Assembly: GCF_004684775.1 (NCBI RefSeq)
Contig: NZ_SRIC01000024.1
Location: 1 to 52,826, forward strand
Length of the DNA: 52,826 bases
DNA from: Streptomyces sp. MZ04
GTDB lineage: Bacteria; Actinomycetota; Actinomycetes; Streptomycetales; Streptomycetaceae
Direction: 5' to 3'
A program made the translations under genes and the position numbers. The notes below the pieces were generated by a model. It saw nothing but the letters and a program-made list of their open reading frames with translations, searched no databases and was not told the DNA's origin. Below are positions 8,256 through 15,485 of this stretch, in pieces (within the stretch, counting starts at the first letter, position 1; each line of letters opens with the position of its first letter).

Positions 8256-8957
8256 CGCGACCTTGAGGAAGCGCAGGCGCGGCGCTGCGCCCGAGCGGCC
8301 GCCTCGCTGGTGCAGGCTGCGGGCCGCGTAGTCGCCCGCGAACTGGATGATCGAGATGACCACGGCGAGGATCGCCACGGTGATCCACATCAGTTCGGTC
8401 TCGAAGCGCTGGTAGCCGTACCGAAGGGCGAGGTCGCCGAGGCCGCCGCCGCCGACCGTGCCCGCCATCGCGGAGTAGCCGATGAGGGCGACGATCGTCG
8501 TGGTGGCGCCGGAGATCAGCGAGGGCAGCGACTCGGGGACGAGGACCTTGCGTACGACGGTCCAGGTGGAGCCGCCCATCGACTGGACGGCCTCGACGAG
8601 CCCGCCGTCGACCTCACGGATCGAGGTCTCGACGAGCCGCGCGAAGAACGGGATGGCACCGATGGCGAGCGGCACGAGGGCGGCCTCGCGGCCGATCGTG
8701 GTCCCGACGATCCAGCGCGTGAAGCCCATCAGCGCGACCATGAGGATGATGAAGGGCATCGAGCGCACGATGTTCACGATCTGCCCGATCGCCTTGTTGA
8801 GGAAGGCGTTCTGAAGGAGACCGCCACGCTCGGTGAGGACGAGCAGAACGCCGAGCGGCAGTCCGGCGACGATGGCTATCAGCGTCGACCAGCCGACCAT
8901 GTAGAGGGTGTCCCAACAGGCCTGCTCCAGCAGGGGCTGCGTCTCCGACCAGGTCAC
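8238..8957 (-). CDS. metI: Methionine ABC transporter permease MetI
   Basis: Integral membrane protein of 239 residues with about five transmembrane segments. The loop that contacts the ATPase is EAVQSMGGSTWTVVRKVLVPESLP, the EAA motif of this family. It forms the channel for methionine in the MetNIQ importer. The ATG overlaps the metN stop by four bases, so the two are translationally coupled. At about 220 residues the usual MetI is shorter; the extra C-terminal residues are basic (GGRSGAAPRLRFLKVAPS) and end in DNA that has been tandemly duplicated. Confidence 0.95.
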   Translation of the reverse strand: MTWSETQPLLEQACWDTLYMVGWSTLIAIVAGLPLGVLLVLTERGGLLQNAFLNKAIGQIVNIVRSMPFIILMVALMGFTRWIVGTTIGREAALVPLAIGAIPFFARLVETSIREVDGGLVEAVQSMGGSTWTVVRKVLVPESLPSLISGATTTIVALIGYSAMAGTVGGGGLGDLALRYGYQRFETELMWITVAILAVVISIIQFAGDYAARSLHQRGGRSGAAPRLRFLKVAPSKAS

Positions 8958-10033
8958 TTGGCACCTTCCTTGACCAGCAGCGTGGCGTCCTGCGGCACAG
9001 GCGCCGCATTGTCGTCGGTCCCGGCGACATCGACCTGAAGGCCCTGCTCGCGCAGGAAGCCGATCGGGACGACGTTCTCCTCGAAGCGTCCCGGCAGCTC
9101 GATGCGCATGCGGCCGACCTGCCGGCCCGCGACGGTGTCCATCGCGGCGCCGAGGATCGAGATGTCGATGTTGTACGTGCGCGACAGCTGGGAGATGACC
9201 GGCTGGGTCGCGGCCTCGCCGTGGAAGGTCACGTCGACGACGGTGCGGTCCTCTCCCGTGGCCTCGCCGCTGACCGGGAAGAGCGCGGCGGCCAGCTGGG
9301 AGCCGGGCGTCGCGAGCAGCTCGGTGACGGTGCCGTGCTCGACGATCTGTCCGCGCTCCATGAGGGCGGCGGAGTCGCAGACGCTCTTGACGACGTCCAT
9401 CTCGTGCGTGATCAGCAGGACGGTCAGGCCGAGCTGCCGGTTGAGGTCGCGCAGGAGCTGGAGGATGGAGCGGGTGGTCTCCGGGTCGAGGGCGCTGGTC
9501 GCCTCGTCGGAGAGCAGCACCTTCGGGTCGCCGGCGAGCGCGCGGGCGATGCCGACGCGCTGCTTCTGGCCGCCGGAGAGCTGCGCCGGGTAGGACTTGG
9601 CCTTGTCGGCGAGGCCGACCAGGTCGAGGAGTTCGAGCGCCTTGCGGGAGCGCTCGGCGCCGCTGAGGCCGAGGATCTCCAGGGGCAGCTCGATGTTGTC
9701 CTGCACGGTGCGCGAGGACAGCAGGTTGAAGTGCTGGAAGACCATGCCGATACGGCTGCGGGCGCGGCGCAGGTCCTTGCTCGCGCGGCTCCCGCGGCCG
9801 GCGAGCGCGGTGAGGTCCTGTCCGGCGACGCTCACGGTGCCGGCGGTGGGACGCTCGAGGAGGTTGACGCAGCGGATCAGCGAGGATTTACCGGCGCCGG
9901 ACTGGCCGATGACGCCGTACACCTCGCCTTCGCGGACGTGCAGATCGACGCCGTCGAGGGCAGTTACTTCACGACCGCGTGAGCGGTAGACCTTGGTGAG
10001 GCCGGAAGTGGTGATCACAGGGGTTTCCGTCAC
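8954..10033 (-). CDS. metN: Methionine ABC transporter ATP-binding protein MetN
   Basis: ATPase of about 359 residues. Walker A is GQSGAGKSSLIRC, the signature is LSGGQKQRVGIARAL, and the segment after Walker B reads LLSDEATSALDPETT. Residues about 270-345 form the C-terminal NIL domain that binds methionine and lets substrate inhibit transport. GTG at 10033 is chosen because it gives a normal N-terminus; GTG at 10018 and ATG at 10090 are in frame. None has a strong RBS. First structural gene of metN-metI-metQ-metQ. About 205 bases upstream ends a short leader ORF rich in Cys and Met codons, which suggests attenuation. Confidence 0.93.
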   Translation of the reverse strand: MTETPVITTSGLTKVYRSRGREVTALDGVDLHVREGEVYGVIGQSGAGKSSLIRCVNLLERPTAGTVSVAGQDLTALAGRGSRASKDLRRARSRIGMVFQHFNLLSSRTVQDNIELPLEILGLSGAERSRKALELLDLVGLADKAKSYPAQLSGGQKQRVGIARALAGDPKVLLSDEATSALDPETTRSILQLLRDLNRQLGLTVLLITHEMDVVKSVCDSAALMERGQIVEHGTVTELLATPGSQLAAALFPVSGEATGEDRTVVDVTFHGEAATQPVISQLSRTYNIDISILGAAMDTVAGRQVGRMRIELPGRFEENVVPIGFLREQGLQVDVAGTDDNAAPVPQDATLLVKEGAK

Positions 10034-10156
10034 TGTCGAGTGCGCGGCCGGGTGGAGCCGGGCACGGGGCATTCGTGGGGAACGCGGCACGGTTTCTCGC
10101 GGTGGCGAAAGGAACCGGAGGACGTGTGCGCGGGGCAGGCTCGCTTCCTACGTCAT

Positions 10157-10171
10157 GTACATCGGGTGTAC
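10157..10171. promoter_or_regulatory. dyad in the metN leader
   Basis: GTACA (10157-10161) and TGTAC (10167-10171) flank TCGGG. This short hairpin lies between the leader ORF and metN and may be part of an attenuator. Five base pairs are too few to name it a terminator. Confidence 0.35.
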
Positions 10172-10237
10172 GTCGCGCAGGGGCGTGGCACAGCGGCTTC
10201 GCTTCGGGGCGCGAGGCTCAGGGTGATGCGGGGGCCC

Positions 10238-10324
10238 TCAGAAGGCGCACATTCGACACATACAACGAGCACCGGGCGTCGTGATCGCCTCGGTCGCAGG
10301 GGTGCGGTAGCTCGTCGTGGTCAT
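10238..10324 (-). CDS. Met/Cys-rich leader peptide of the metNIQ operon
   Basis: ATG at 10324 opens a 28-residue frame that ends with TGA at 10238. The last nine residues read RCMCRMCAF, so three Cys and two Met codons fall within six positions, just before the stop. Cys and Met are rare in this GC-rich genome, so the cluster is unlikely by chance. It lies in the metN 5' region on the same strand. Known attenuation leaders place codons for the sensed amino acid near the stop, so ribosome stalling when Cys or Met is scarce would be the expected mechanism. No clear RBS precedes the ATG. I found no SAM-I or SAM-IV core motif here, so this ORF is the best candidate sensor. Confidence 0.65.
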   Translation of the reverse strand: MTTTSYRTPATEAITTPGARCMCRMCAF

Positions 10325-10366
10325 GCGGACCAGTAAAACACGCGTGCGCTCGCGGCCCACCACCGA

Positions 10367-10383
10367 TGTCCGGTATACGGACA
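10367..10383. promoter_or_regulatory. candidate operator/promoter dyad of the met operon
   Basis: TGTCCGGTATACGGACA is an inverted repeat of TGTCCG with a five-base spacer. Its centre read on the minus strand gives TATACC, a possible -10 about 45 bases upstream of the leader ORF. It lies between the HAD gene's stop and the leader. Confidence 0.4.
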
Positions 10384-10419
10384 GCCGGTGGACAGGCGCG
10401 GACGCCTGCGGGCGGGCCC

Positions 10420-11067
10420 TCAGTCCCGGGTGGCGATCTCCACGCCACCCGCGATGGCCTGCGCGGACACCGCCGAGAGGTCCTCGACGACGACGTCGGC
10501 GGAGAGCTCGTCCGCCTGGTGCGTTGTGGTCAACGCCACGGTCGTCATGCCGGCCGCGCGCCCCGCGGTGAGACCGGCGGGCGCGTCCTCGAACACCACG
10601 CAGCGGGCCGGGTCGACGCCGAGTTTCCGGGCGGCGAGCAGGAAGGGCTCCGGGTCGGGCTTGCCGCGCGTTATGTCGTCGGCGGCGATGAGCATCTTCG
10701 GGTGGATGCCGACCTCGGCGAGCCGGGCCTCGGCGAGGCGGCGCCCGGCGGAGGTGACGACGGCCCAGCGCTCCGGGGGCAGCGACTCGAGGAGTTCGCG
10801 GGTGCCGGGCAGCAGGACGACGCCGCCGGCGACGTCCGAGACCTCGAGCTCCTCGATGCGGGCGACGGCCTCGGCCACGCGGTCGGCGGGCAGCAGATCG
10901 GCGATGATCTCGACGGCGGGCCTGCCGTGCAGCTCGACCCGCGCGAACTCCTCGGCGGTGATCCCGTACTCCTGCGCCAGGCGCGTCCAGCAGCGGTACA
11001 CCGACTCCATGGAGGAGACGAGGGTTCCGTCGTTGTCGAACAGGAGCGCTTCAGCCTGGATCTTCAT
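10420..11067 (-). CDS. HAD family hydrolase, sugar-phosphatase-like
   Basis: Protein of 215 residues with all HAD motifs. Motif I is LFDNDGTLV (nucleophile Asp and acid/base Asp), motif II VVTSAG, motif III the Lys in GKPDPEPF, and motif IV FEDAPAG. The helical cap between motifs I and II (about residues 15-80) fits the beta-phosphoglucomutase/phosphatase group. It should dephosphorylate a small sugar phosphate or similar compound; the substrate is not predictable. The ATG at 11067 starts right before motif I; an upstream ATG at 11115 would add a tail with no similarity. Single gene with its own promoter between divergent neighbours. Confidence 0.92.
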   Translation of the reverse strand: MKIQAEALLFDNDGTLVSSMESVYRCWTRLAQEYGITAEEFARVELHGRPAVEIIADLLPADRVAEAVARIEELEVSDVAGGVVLLPGTRELLESLPPERWAVVTSAGRRLAEARLAEVGIHPKMLIAADDITRGKPDPEPFLLAARKLGVDPARCVVFEDAPAGLTAGRAAGMTTVALTTTHQADELSADVVVEDLSAVSAQAIAGGVEIATRD

Positions 11068-11138
11068 GGTGTCCGAGCCTACGGGGCACCCCAGGGGTGA
11101 GCGCATCGGGTCCAAGGGCCCGTAATAGAGTTCACGGC

Positions 11139-11498
11139 ATGCTTGTTGCCCTGACGATCGCGACCGCCGTGGCCGCGCTCGCGCTCGCCGCGTGGTGCGG
11201 TTTCGCCGCCTACCGGGACCAGCCGACCAAGGACTGGCACTTCATCGGGATGGGCGTGGTGTCGTTCCTCGCCACCGTCCAGCTGATCGTGGGCATCGTC
11301 CAGCTGGCCCGCGGCGAGGATCCTGAACAGGGCACGACGATCTTCGTGGCGTATCTGATCGGTGCGTTCTCCTGCGTTCCCGCGGCGGGCTTCATGTCGC
11401 TTGCGGAGCGCACCCGTTGGGGCTCCATCACCGTCGCCGCCGGTGGCGTGGTCCTGGCCGTGCTCGAAGTGCGGCTCTACGACATCTGGGGAGGCTGA
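11139..11498 (+). CDS. small four-helix membrane protein, unknown function
   Basis: Protein of 119 residues with about four hydrophobic segments, beginning MLVALTIATAVAALALAAW. The loops are short and polar (YRDQPTKDWHF, ARGEDPEQG). No family is recognised with confidence. ATG at 11139 places the first helix at the N-terminus; a GTG at 11097 would add a basic stretch. Its stop is one base from the start of a second small membrane protein, so the two are an operon and their products may form a complex. Confidence 0.75.
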   Translation: MLVALTIATAVAALALAAWCGFAAYRDQPTKDWHFIGMGVVSFLATVQLIVGIVQLARGEDPEQGTTIFVAYLIGAFSCVPAAGFMSLAERTRWGSITVAAGGVVLAVLEVRLYDIWGG

Positions 11499-11499
11499 G

Positions 11500-11937
11500 G
11501 TGACGGTGACCGAGCCGGACAAGGACGGGGCTCCCGCCCGCCAGAAGCTCATCACCGGACCCGGCATCCTGCTGGTCTGGCTGTACGGCGTGATGGTCGT
11601 CGGCGCCGTGTCGCGCTCCGCCGTGCAGATCTCGTCGGACTTCGACAAGGCCCCGCTCGCGTACACGCTGTCCGCGCTCGCGGGTCTCGTCTACGGCTTC
11701 ATCACGTACTCGCTCGTCCGCGGCGGCGAGAAGGCCCGCAGGGCGGCGCTGGTGTGCTGCGCCGCCGAGCTGGTGGGCGTCCTCGCGGTGGGCACCTGGA
11801 CGCTGGTGGAGCCGTCCGCCTTCCCCGACGCCACGGTGTGGTCGGACTTCGGCATGGGCTATCTCTTCATCCCGGTGATCCTCCCGGTCACCGCCATGTT
11901 CTGGCTGAACAAGGCGCGGAGGGCGTCCGCCGGTTGA
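11500..11937 (+). CDS. small four-helix membrane protein, partner of upstream gene
   Basis: Protein of 145 residues. A hydrophilic N-terminus (TEPDKDGAPARQK) precedes about four membrane segments. GTG at 11500 is supported by GGGGAGG five bases upstream, located inside the end of the preceding gene. The final polar tail is NKARRASAG. Function unknown; I infer joint action with the preceding protein from tight spacing and similar topology. I see no catalytic motif. Confidence 0.75.
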   Translation: MTVTEPDKDGAPARQKLITGPGILLVWLYGVMVVGAVSRSAVQISSDFDKAPLAYTLSALAGLVYGFITYSLVRGGEKARRAALVCCAAELVGVLAVGTWTLVEPSAFPDATVWSDFGMGYLFIPVILPVTAMFWLNKARRASAG

Positions 11938-11956
11938 GCCGTTCACTGCGGGCCGG

Positions 11957-12022
11957 CTGTGGCTGGTCGCGCCCACGCGGCGGAGCCGCACAGTGTCACA
12001 GCCCCGCGCCCCTTCGGGGCGC
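11957..12022. repeat. Streptomyces-type intergenic repeat ending in a GCGCCCC/GGGGCGC hairpin
   Basis: The stretch starts GGCTGGTCGCGC and ends with the perfect hairpin GCGCCCC-TTC-GGGGCGC (12006-12022). A copy in the opposite orientation occurs at about 47544-47582. Such sequences are very frequent between Streptomyces genes by my recollection. Here it separates convergent genes and the GNAT stop codon begins at the last base of the hairpin, so it likely terminates both. Confidence 0.75.
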
Positions 12023-12525
12023 TAAGCCCTGGCCGCGTATGCGCCCGCGATGGCCTCCTTGGCCAGCGTGACCAGCGTCAGGCGCTCATTGACGCGCCGG
12101 GTGCCCACAGCCGCGTACCCGTGCTTCCGGTAGAGCTGAAGGTTCTGCTCGCTCCGGTGCCCGGTGAACAGCTGGAAGCACTTGGTGGTGCCGCCCGCGC
12201 CGAGGCGCTGTTCTATCGCGTCGAGCAGCCGGCCGCCGAGTCCGTGCCGCTGCATCCGGGGGTGGACGATGAGCTTGTCGATCCGCGCCGTGCCGTCGGG
12301 GTCGACCGTGCCGCGCACGGAGGCCACCACCTCGTCGCCGAGCCGCGCCACCAGGACGTCGCCCGCGGCCAGTTCGGCCTTGATGGAGTCGAGGGTCTGT
12401 GTGAGCGGCTCGATGGAGTAGTCGCCGTACAGCTCGGCCTCGCTCTGGTAGCACAGGTACTGCAGTTTGAGGATCTTCTCGGCGTCCTGTCCGTCCGCCG
12501 CCGAGATCGTCACACTCATGCCCAT
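12022..12525 (-). CDS. GNAT family N-acetyltransferase
   Basis: Protein of 167 residues with a GNAT fold. The acetyl-CoA loop is HPRMQRHGLGGRLLDAIEQ, and the last strand-helix is NLQLYRKHGYAAVGTR. The ATG at 12525 follows GGGAGG by nine bases. Downstream of the sigma-like gene with 37 bp between, so probably cotranscribed. Substrate unknown. An alternative Met two codons further in is possible. Confidence 0.87.
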   Translation of the reverse strand: MGMSVTISAADGQDAEKILKLQYLCYQSEAELYGDYSIEPLTQTLDSIKAELAAGDVLVARLGDEVVASVRGTVDPDGTARIDKLIVHPRMQRHGLGGRLLDAIEQRLGAGGTTKCFQLFTGHRSEQNLQLYRKHGYAAVGTRRVNERLTLVTLAKEAIAGAYAARA

Positions 12526-12562
12526 GTGTGCATGCCTCCCGCTCACCTGCTCCGCCGGTTGT

Positions 12563-13078
12563 CTAACGCTCCTTTCCCCGCGGTTCAGGAGCTGCAACCT
12601 CCGCCGCGAGCATTCTGCGCAGGCATCCCAGGCATCGGGAACGTTCCGGCCCCAGGCTGCCCTGTGACATTCCCAACTCGCCTGCGATCTCCCGGTAGGT
12701 GAGGTCCTCGGGGGAGAGGAGTGCGGCCATGAGGCCGGGGCAGCGTCCTGGCAGCCTGCGGACCGCCGCGTACAGGGTGCGGTCCCGGTCGGCCCGCAGG
12801 GCGCGCTGCTCGGGGCCGCACTCGATGTCCTCGGCGGGTTCGGTCGCGTACCGCACCTCGCGCTCGGCCGTACGCCGGGTGCGGCCGGCCTCGGCGGCGA
12901 CGGCGCCGCGCAGCCAGGCGGCCGGGTCGGCGGGCGGGTCGTCGGCGTCCATCCGCTCCAGGAGGCGCAGCCAGACGGCCTGTTCGAGGTCGCCGGGGTC
13001 GGTGCCGGAGCCGAGGGCGGCGGCGGACGCCTCGGCGGCGAGGAGCGGACGCAGTGCGGGGATGAGCTGGGTGGTCAT
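12563..13078 (-). CDS. ECF-like sigma factor / sigma-70 family helix-turn-helix protein
   Basis: Protein of 171 residues. Residues about 28-75 resemble a shortened sigma region 2 (DPGDLEQAVWLRLLERM, PAAWLRGAVAAEAGR). Residues about 105-160 look like region 4, with the helix-turn-helix LTYREIAGELGMSQGSLGPE. A Cys-rich-looking LGCLRRM follows. It may direct RNA polymerase to a small regulon, possibly including the acetyltransferase behind it. No anti-sigma gene is adjacent. Region 2 is weak, so it could be a DNA-binding protein derived from a sigma factor. No strong RBS precedes the ATG. Confidence 0.8.
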   Translation of the reverse strand: MTTQLIPALRPLLAAEASAAALGSGTDPGDLEQAVWLRLLERMDADDPPADPAAWLRGAVAAEAGRTRRTAEREVRYATEPAEDIECGPEQRALRADRDRTLYAAVRRLPGRCPGLMAALLSPEDLTYREIAGELGMSQGSLGPERSRCLGCLRRMLAAEVAAPEPRGKER

Positions 13079-13194
13079 GCACGGCGTGACGCGGCCGCCC
13101 CGGCGGCAGGTTGCCGGAGCGGCCGTCTCTCACCCCAACCGGGGCCGGGCGATCAGCTGTTGACGCGGGCCTCTGGCGAAGGCCGCTGGGGAGG

Positions 13195-14382
13195 TCAGCC
13201 CTTGAGGAAGTCCTCGCGGGCGAGCAGCGCCGTGTCGCAGTTGTCGGAGAAGACGCCGTCGATGCCCGTCGCGAAGTACGCCTTGAAGGCGCCGAAGGCG
13301 TCGCCGTAGGCGTTCGGGTCGGTGCCCTTCTTGAAGTTCGTGGGCAGGAAGGTGTTCTCGTTGCGCATCGTGTACGGGTGCAGGATCAGGCCCGCCGCGT
13401 GCGCGTCCTTGACCAGCGTGGACGGGGTGCCGAGGCTGCCGTCCGGGTTCTTCGGGATGACCAGGTCGAGGGTGGGGCCGATGCCCTGCGCGTACGACGC
13501 CATCCACGCCAGGCCATCGGGCTTGATGAGGTCGGCGACGGTGCGCGGGTCGCCCGCCTCGACGAAGTCCCAGGGGCGGGAGGCCGCGGTGGACAGGAGC
13601 ACCACCAGCGGCGCGTCGACCAGCTTGTCCAGGCGCTGGATGCTGCTCGGCTCGAAGGACTGCAGGAAGTTCGGCGCGTCCTTCTTGTGCCGGCCGTACT
13701 TGCGCAGGAGCTTGGCGAGCGGCTCCTCAAGGCCGAGGCCCAGCTTGCGGAAGTACGTGGGGTGCTTGGTCTCGATGTGCAGCCAGATCGGCCTGCCGTG
13801 CTGACGTCCTTGCTTGTCGGCCCACTTCAGGACCTCTTCGAGGGTAGGCACGTCCCAGCGGCCGTCATAGAGGGTGTTGCGCTGGCGGGTGCCGGGGATG
13901 CGCTCCTTGGCGCGCAGCGTCTTCAGCTCGGCGAGCGTGAAGTCCTCGGTGAACCAGCCGGTGAGCGAGGTGCCGTCCACGGACTTGGTGGTCTTGCGGG
14001 ACGCGAACTCGGGGTGCGCCGAGACGTCCGTCGTCGCGGTGATGTCGTTCTCGTGACGGCATACGAGATGGCCGTCCTTGGTGGGCACGACGTCCTGCTC
14101 GATGACGTGGGCGCCCATGTCGAGGGCGAGCTGGTACGAGCCGAGCGTGTGCTCGGGCCGGTAGCCGCTGGTGCCGCGGTGCGCGACGATCGTGGGCACC
14201 GGCAGATCCTTGTAACCCCCGTGCCCGTGCTGCGCGTCGGCTCTCGCCACGCCGGGCAGCCCCACGACGGCCGTGCCCGCCCCGAGCACCGCCGCTCCAA
14301 GGACCGCGCGCCGCCCCGGCCGTTGCTCCCCCGGCTCCCCCGGCTCCCCCGGCTTCGAATTCCTCGACTTCTGCGTAGCCAT
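13195..14382 (-). CDS. glpQ: secreted glycerophosphodiester phosphodiesterase
   Basis: Protein of 395 residues. The N-terminus has a twin-arginine-like basic stretch (PGRRAVLGAAVLGAG) and a signal peptide ending near GVARADA, so it is probably exported. The GDPD catalytic motif is VAHRGTSGYRPEHT (His near residue 66), followed by VIEQDVVPTKDGHLVCRHE with acidic metal ligands. It hydrolyses glycerophosphodiesters to glycerol 3-phosphate and an alcohol, helping the cell gain phosphate. Just ahead of the signal is a small repeat, PGEPGEPGE. Upstream DNA has a weak match to a PHO-box, and homologues are phosphate-regulated in streptomycetes. Confidence 0.93.
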   Translation of the reverse strand: MATQKSRNSKPGEPGEPGEQRPGRRAVLGAAVLGAGTAVVGLPGVARADAQHGHGGYKDLPVPTIVAHRGTSGYRPEHTLGSYQLALDMGAHVIEQDVVPTKDGHLVCRHENDITATTDVSAHPEFASRKTTKSVDGTSLTGWFTEDFTLAELKTLRAKERIPGTRQRNTLYDGRWDVPTLEEVLKWADKQGRQHGRPIWLHIETKHPTYFRKLGLGLEEPLAKLLRKYGRHKKDAPNFLQSFEPSSIQRLDKLVDAPLVVLLSTAASRPWDFVEAGDPRTVADLIKPDGLAWMASYAQGIGPTLDLVIPKNPDGSLGTPSTLVKDAHAAGLILHPYTMRNENTFLPTNFKKGTDPNAYGDAFGAFKAYFATGIDGVFSDNCDTALLAREDFLKG

Positions 14383-14784
14383 TGAGCGCTCCTCCCGATG
14401 TGCTGCCTTGCACCTGACAAAGCGGCACGATCGTAGGTGCCGTCGTGTGACGGATGGGAGACCCTGGGCCGAACGGAAGGGTGATGCCGGATGGCTACTG
14501 GTGTGCGGGGCCGGATCCGTTCGGTGGGATACGGCGGGACGCGGCGCACGTCACGTCATGGCCGCGCGTGACCGCGGCGCGTGACAAGGACCACTAGCGC
14601 GAGCCACTTCTCCCCCACAGGGATACGGTCGTCTCAGGGAGGGCGCCTCAAGGGCAACACCACGCAAACTCAAGTCAACTCTGCGTATCGAGTGCATGAA
14701 CCCGATGTGCGGTGAGCGGGGACCCGCGAGTATCGTCCTCACCTGCACATACTCGTCGTCGACCCGTTGACACCGGAGGGCCCG
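14383..14784. promoter_or_regulatory. divergent promoter region between glpQ and plsC-like genes (402 bp)
   Basis: No gene is seen. The glpQ RBS is GGGAGGAG just before its ATG. On the minus strand, about 14485-14466, two 11-base steps read ATCACCCTTCC and GTTCGGCCCAG, a partial match to the direct repeats bound by PhoP. The plus-strand promoter is probably around 14700-14750 (TATCGT at 14733 is a possible -10). Confidence 0.4.
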
Positions 14785-15456
14785 TTGTCCCGTCTCGCGC
14801 TCATCAAGGCAGTGCTCGGACCGATCTTGCGTCTGATGTTCCGCCCTCGGGTGGAAGGCGCCGAGAACATTCCGGGCACCGGTCCGGTCATCATGGCCGG
14901 AAACCACCTCACGTTCATCGACTCGATGATCATGCCCCTGGTGTGCCCGCGTCCGGTGTTCTTCATCGGCAAGGACGAGTACGTCACGGGCAAGGGCATC
15001 AAGGGCCGCCTGATGGCCTGGTTCTTCACCGGCGCCGGCATGATCCCCGTGGACCGCGACGGCGGCCACGGCGGTGTCGCGGCGCTGATGACGGGGCGCC
15101 GCGTGCTCGAGGAGGGCAAGCTCTTCGGCATCTACCCGGAGGGCACCCGTTCCCCCGACGGCCGCCTGTACCGCGGCCGCACGGGCATCGCGCGCCTCAC
15201 CCTGATGACGGGCGCGCCCGTCATCCCCTTCGCGATGATCGGCACGGACAAGCTCCAGCCCGGCGGCAAGGGACTCCCCCGGCCCGGCCGGGTGACGGTC
15301 CGCTTCGGTGAGCCGATGGAGTTCTCGCGCTACGAGGGCATGGACCGCGACCGCTATGTGCTGCGGGCGGTGACGGACTCCGTGATGACGGAGGTCATGC
15401 AGCTGTCCGGTCAGGAGTACGTGGACATGTACGCCACGAAGGCGAAGGCTGCGTAG
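14785..15456 (+). CDS. 1-acyl-sn-glycerol-3-phosphate acyltransferase (PlsC-like)
   Basis: Protein of 223 residues. The acyltransferase motif NHLTFIDS (HX4D, about residues 40-47) and the glycerol-phosphate motif EGTRS (about residue 118) are both present. It should add an acyl chain to lysophosphatidate at the membrane. The TTG at 14785 is preferred since GGAGGG lies four bases upstream; the in-frame TTG at 14767 comes before that RBS. It is divergent from the glycerophosphodiesterase, so the two neighbours both touch glycerophospholipid metabolism. It could act on another acyl acceptor. Confidence 0.9.
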   Translation: MSRLALIKAVLGPILRLMFRPRVEGAENIPGTGPVIMAGNHLTFIDSMIMPLVCPRPVFFIGKDEYVTGKGIKGRLMAWFFTGAGMIPVDRDGGHGGVAALMTGRRVLEEGKLFGIYPEGTRSPDGRLYRGRTGIARLTLMTGAPVIPFAMIGTDKLQPGGKGLPRPGRVTVRFGEPMEFSRYEGMDRDRYVLRAVTDSVMTEVMQLSGQEYVDMYATKAKAA

Positions 15457-15485
15457 CTTCTGCCTTCGCCTGCGGGGCGCTCCTC

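Noticed and set aside
10034..10330. SAM-I or SAM-IV riboswitch ahead of metN
   Set aside because: I looked for the conserved core (such as the GGCCC and CCGGCAACC segments) on the minus strand and did not find it.
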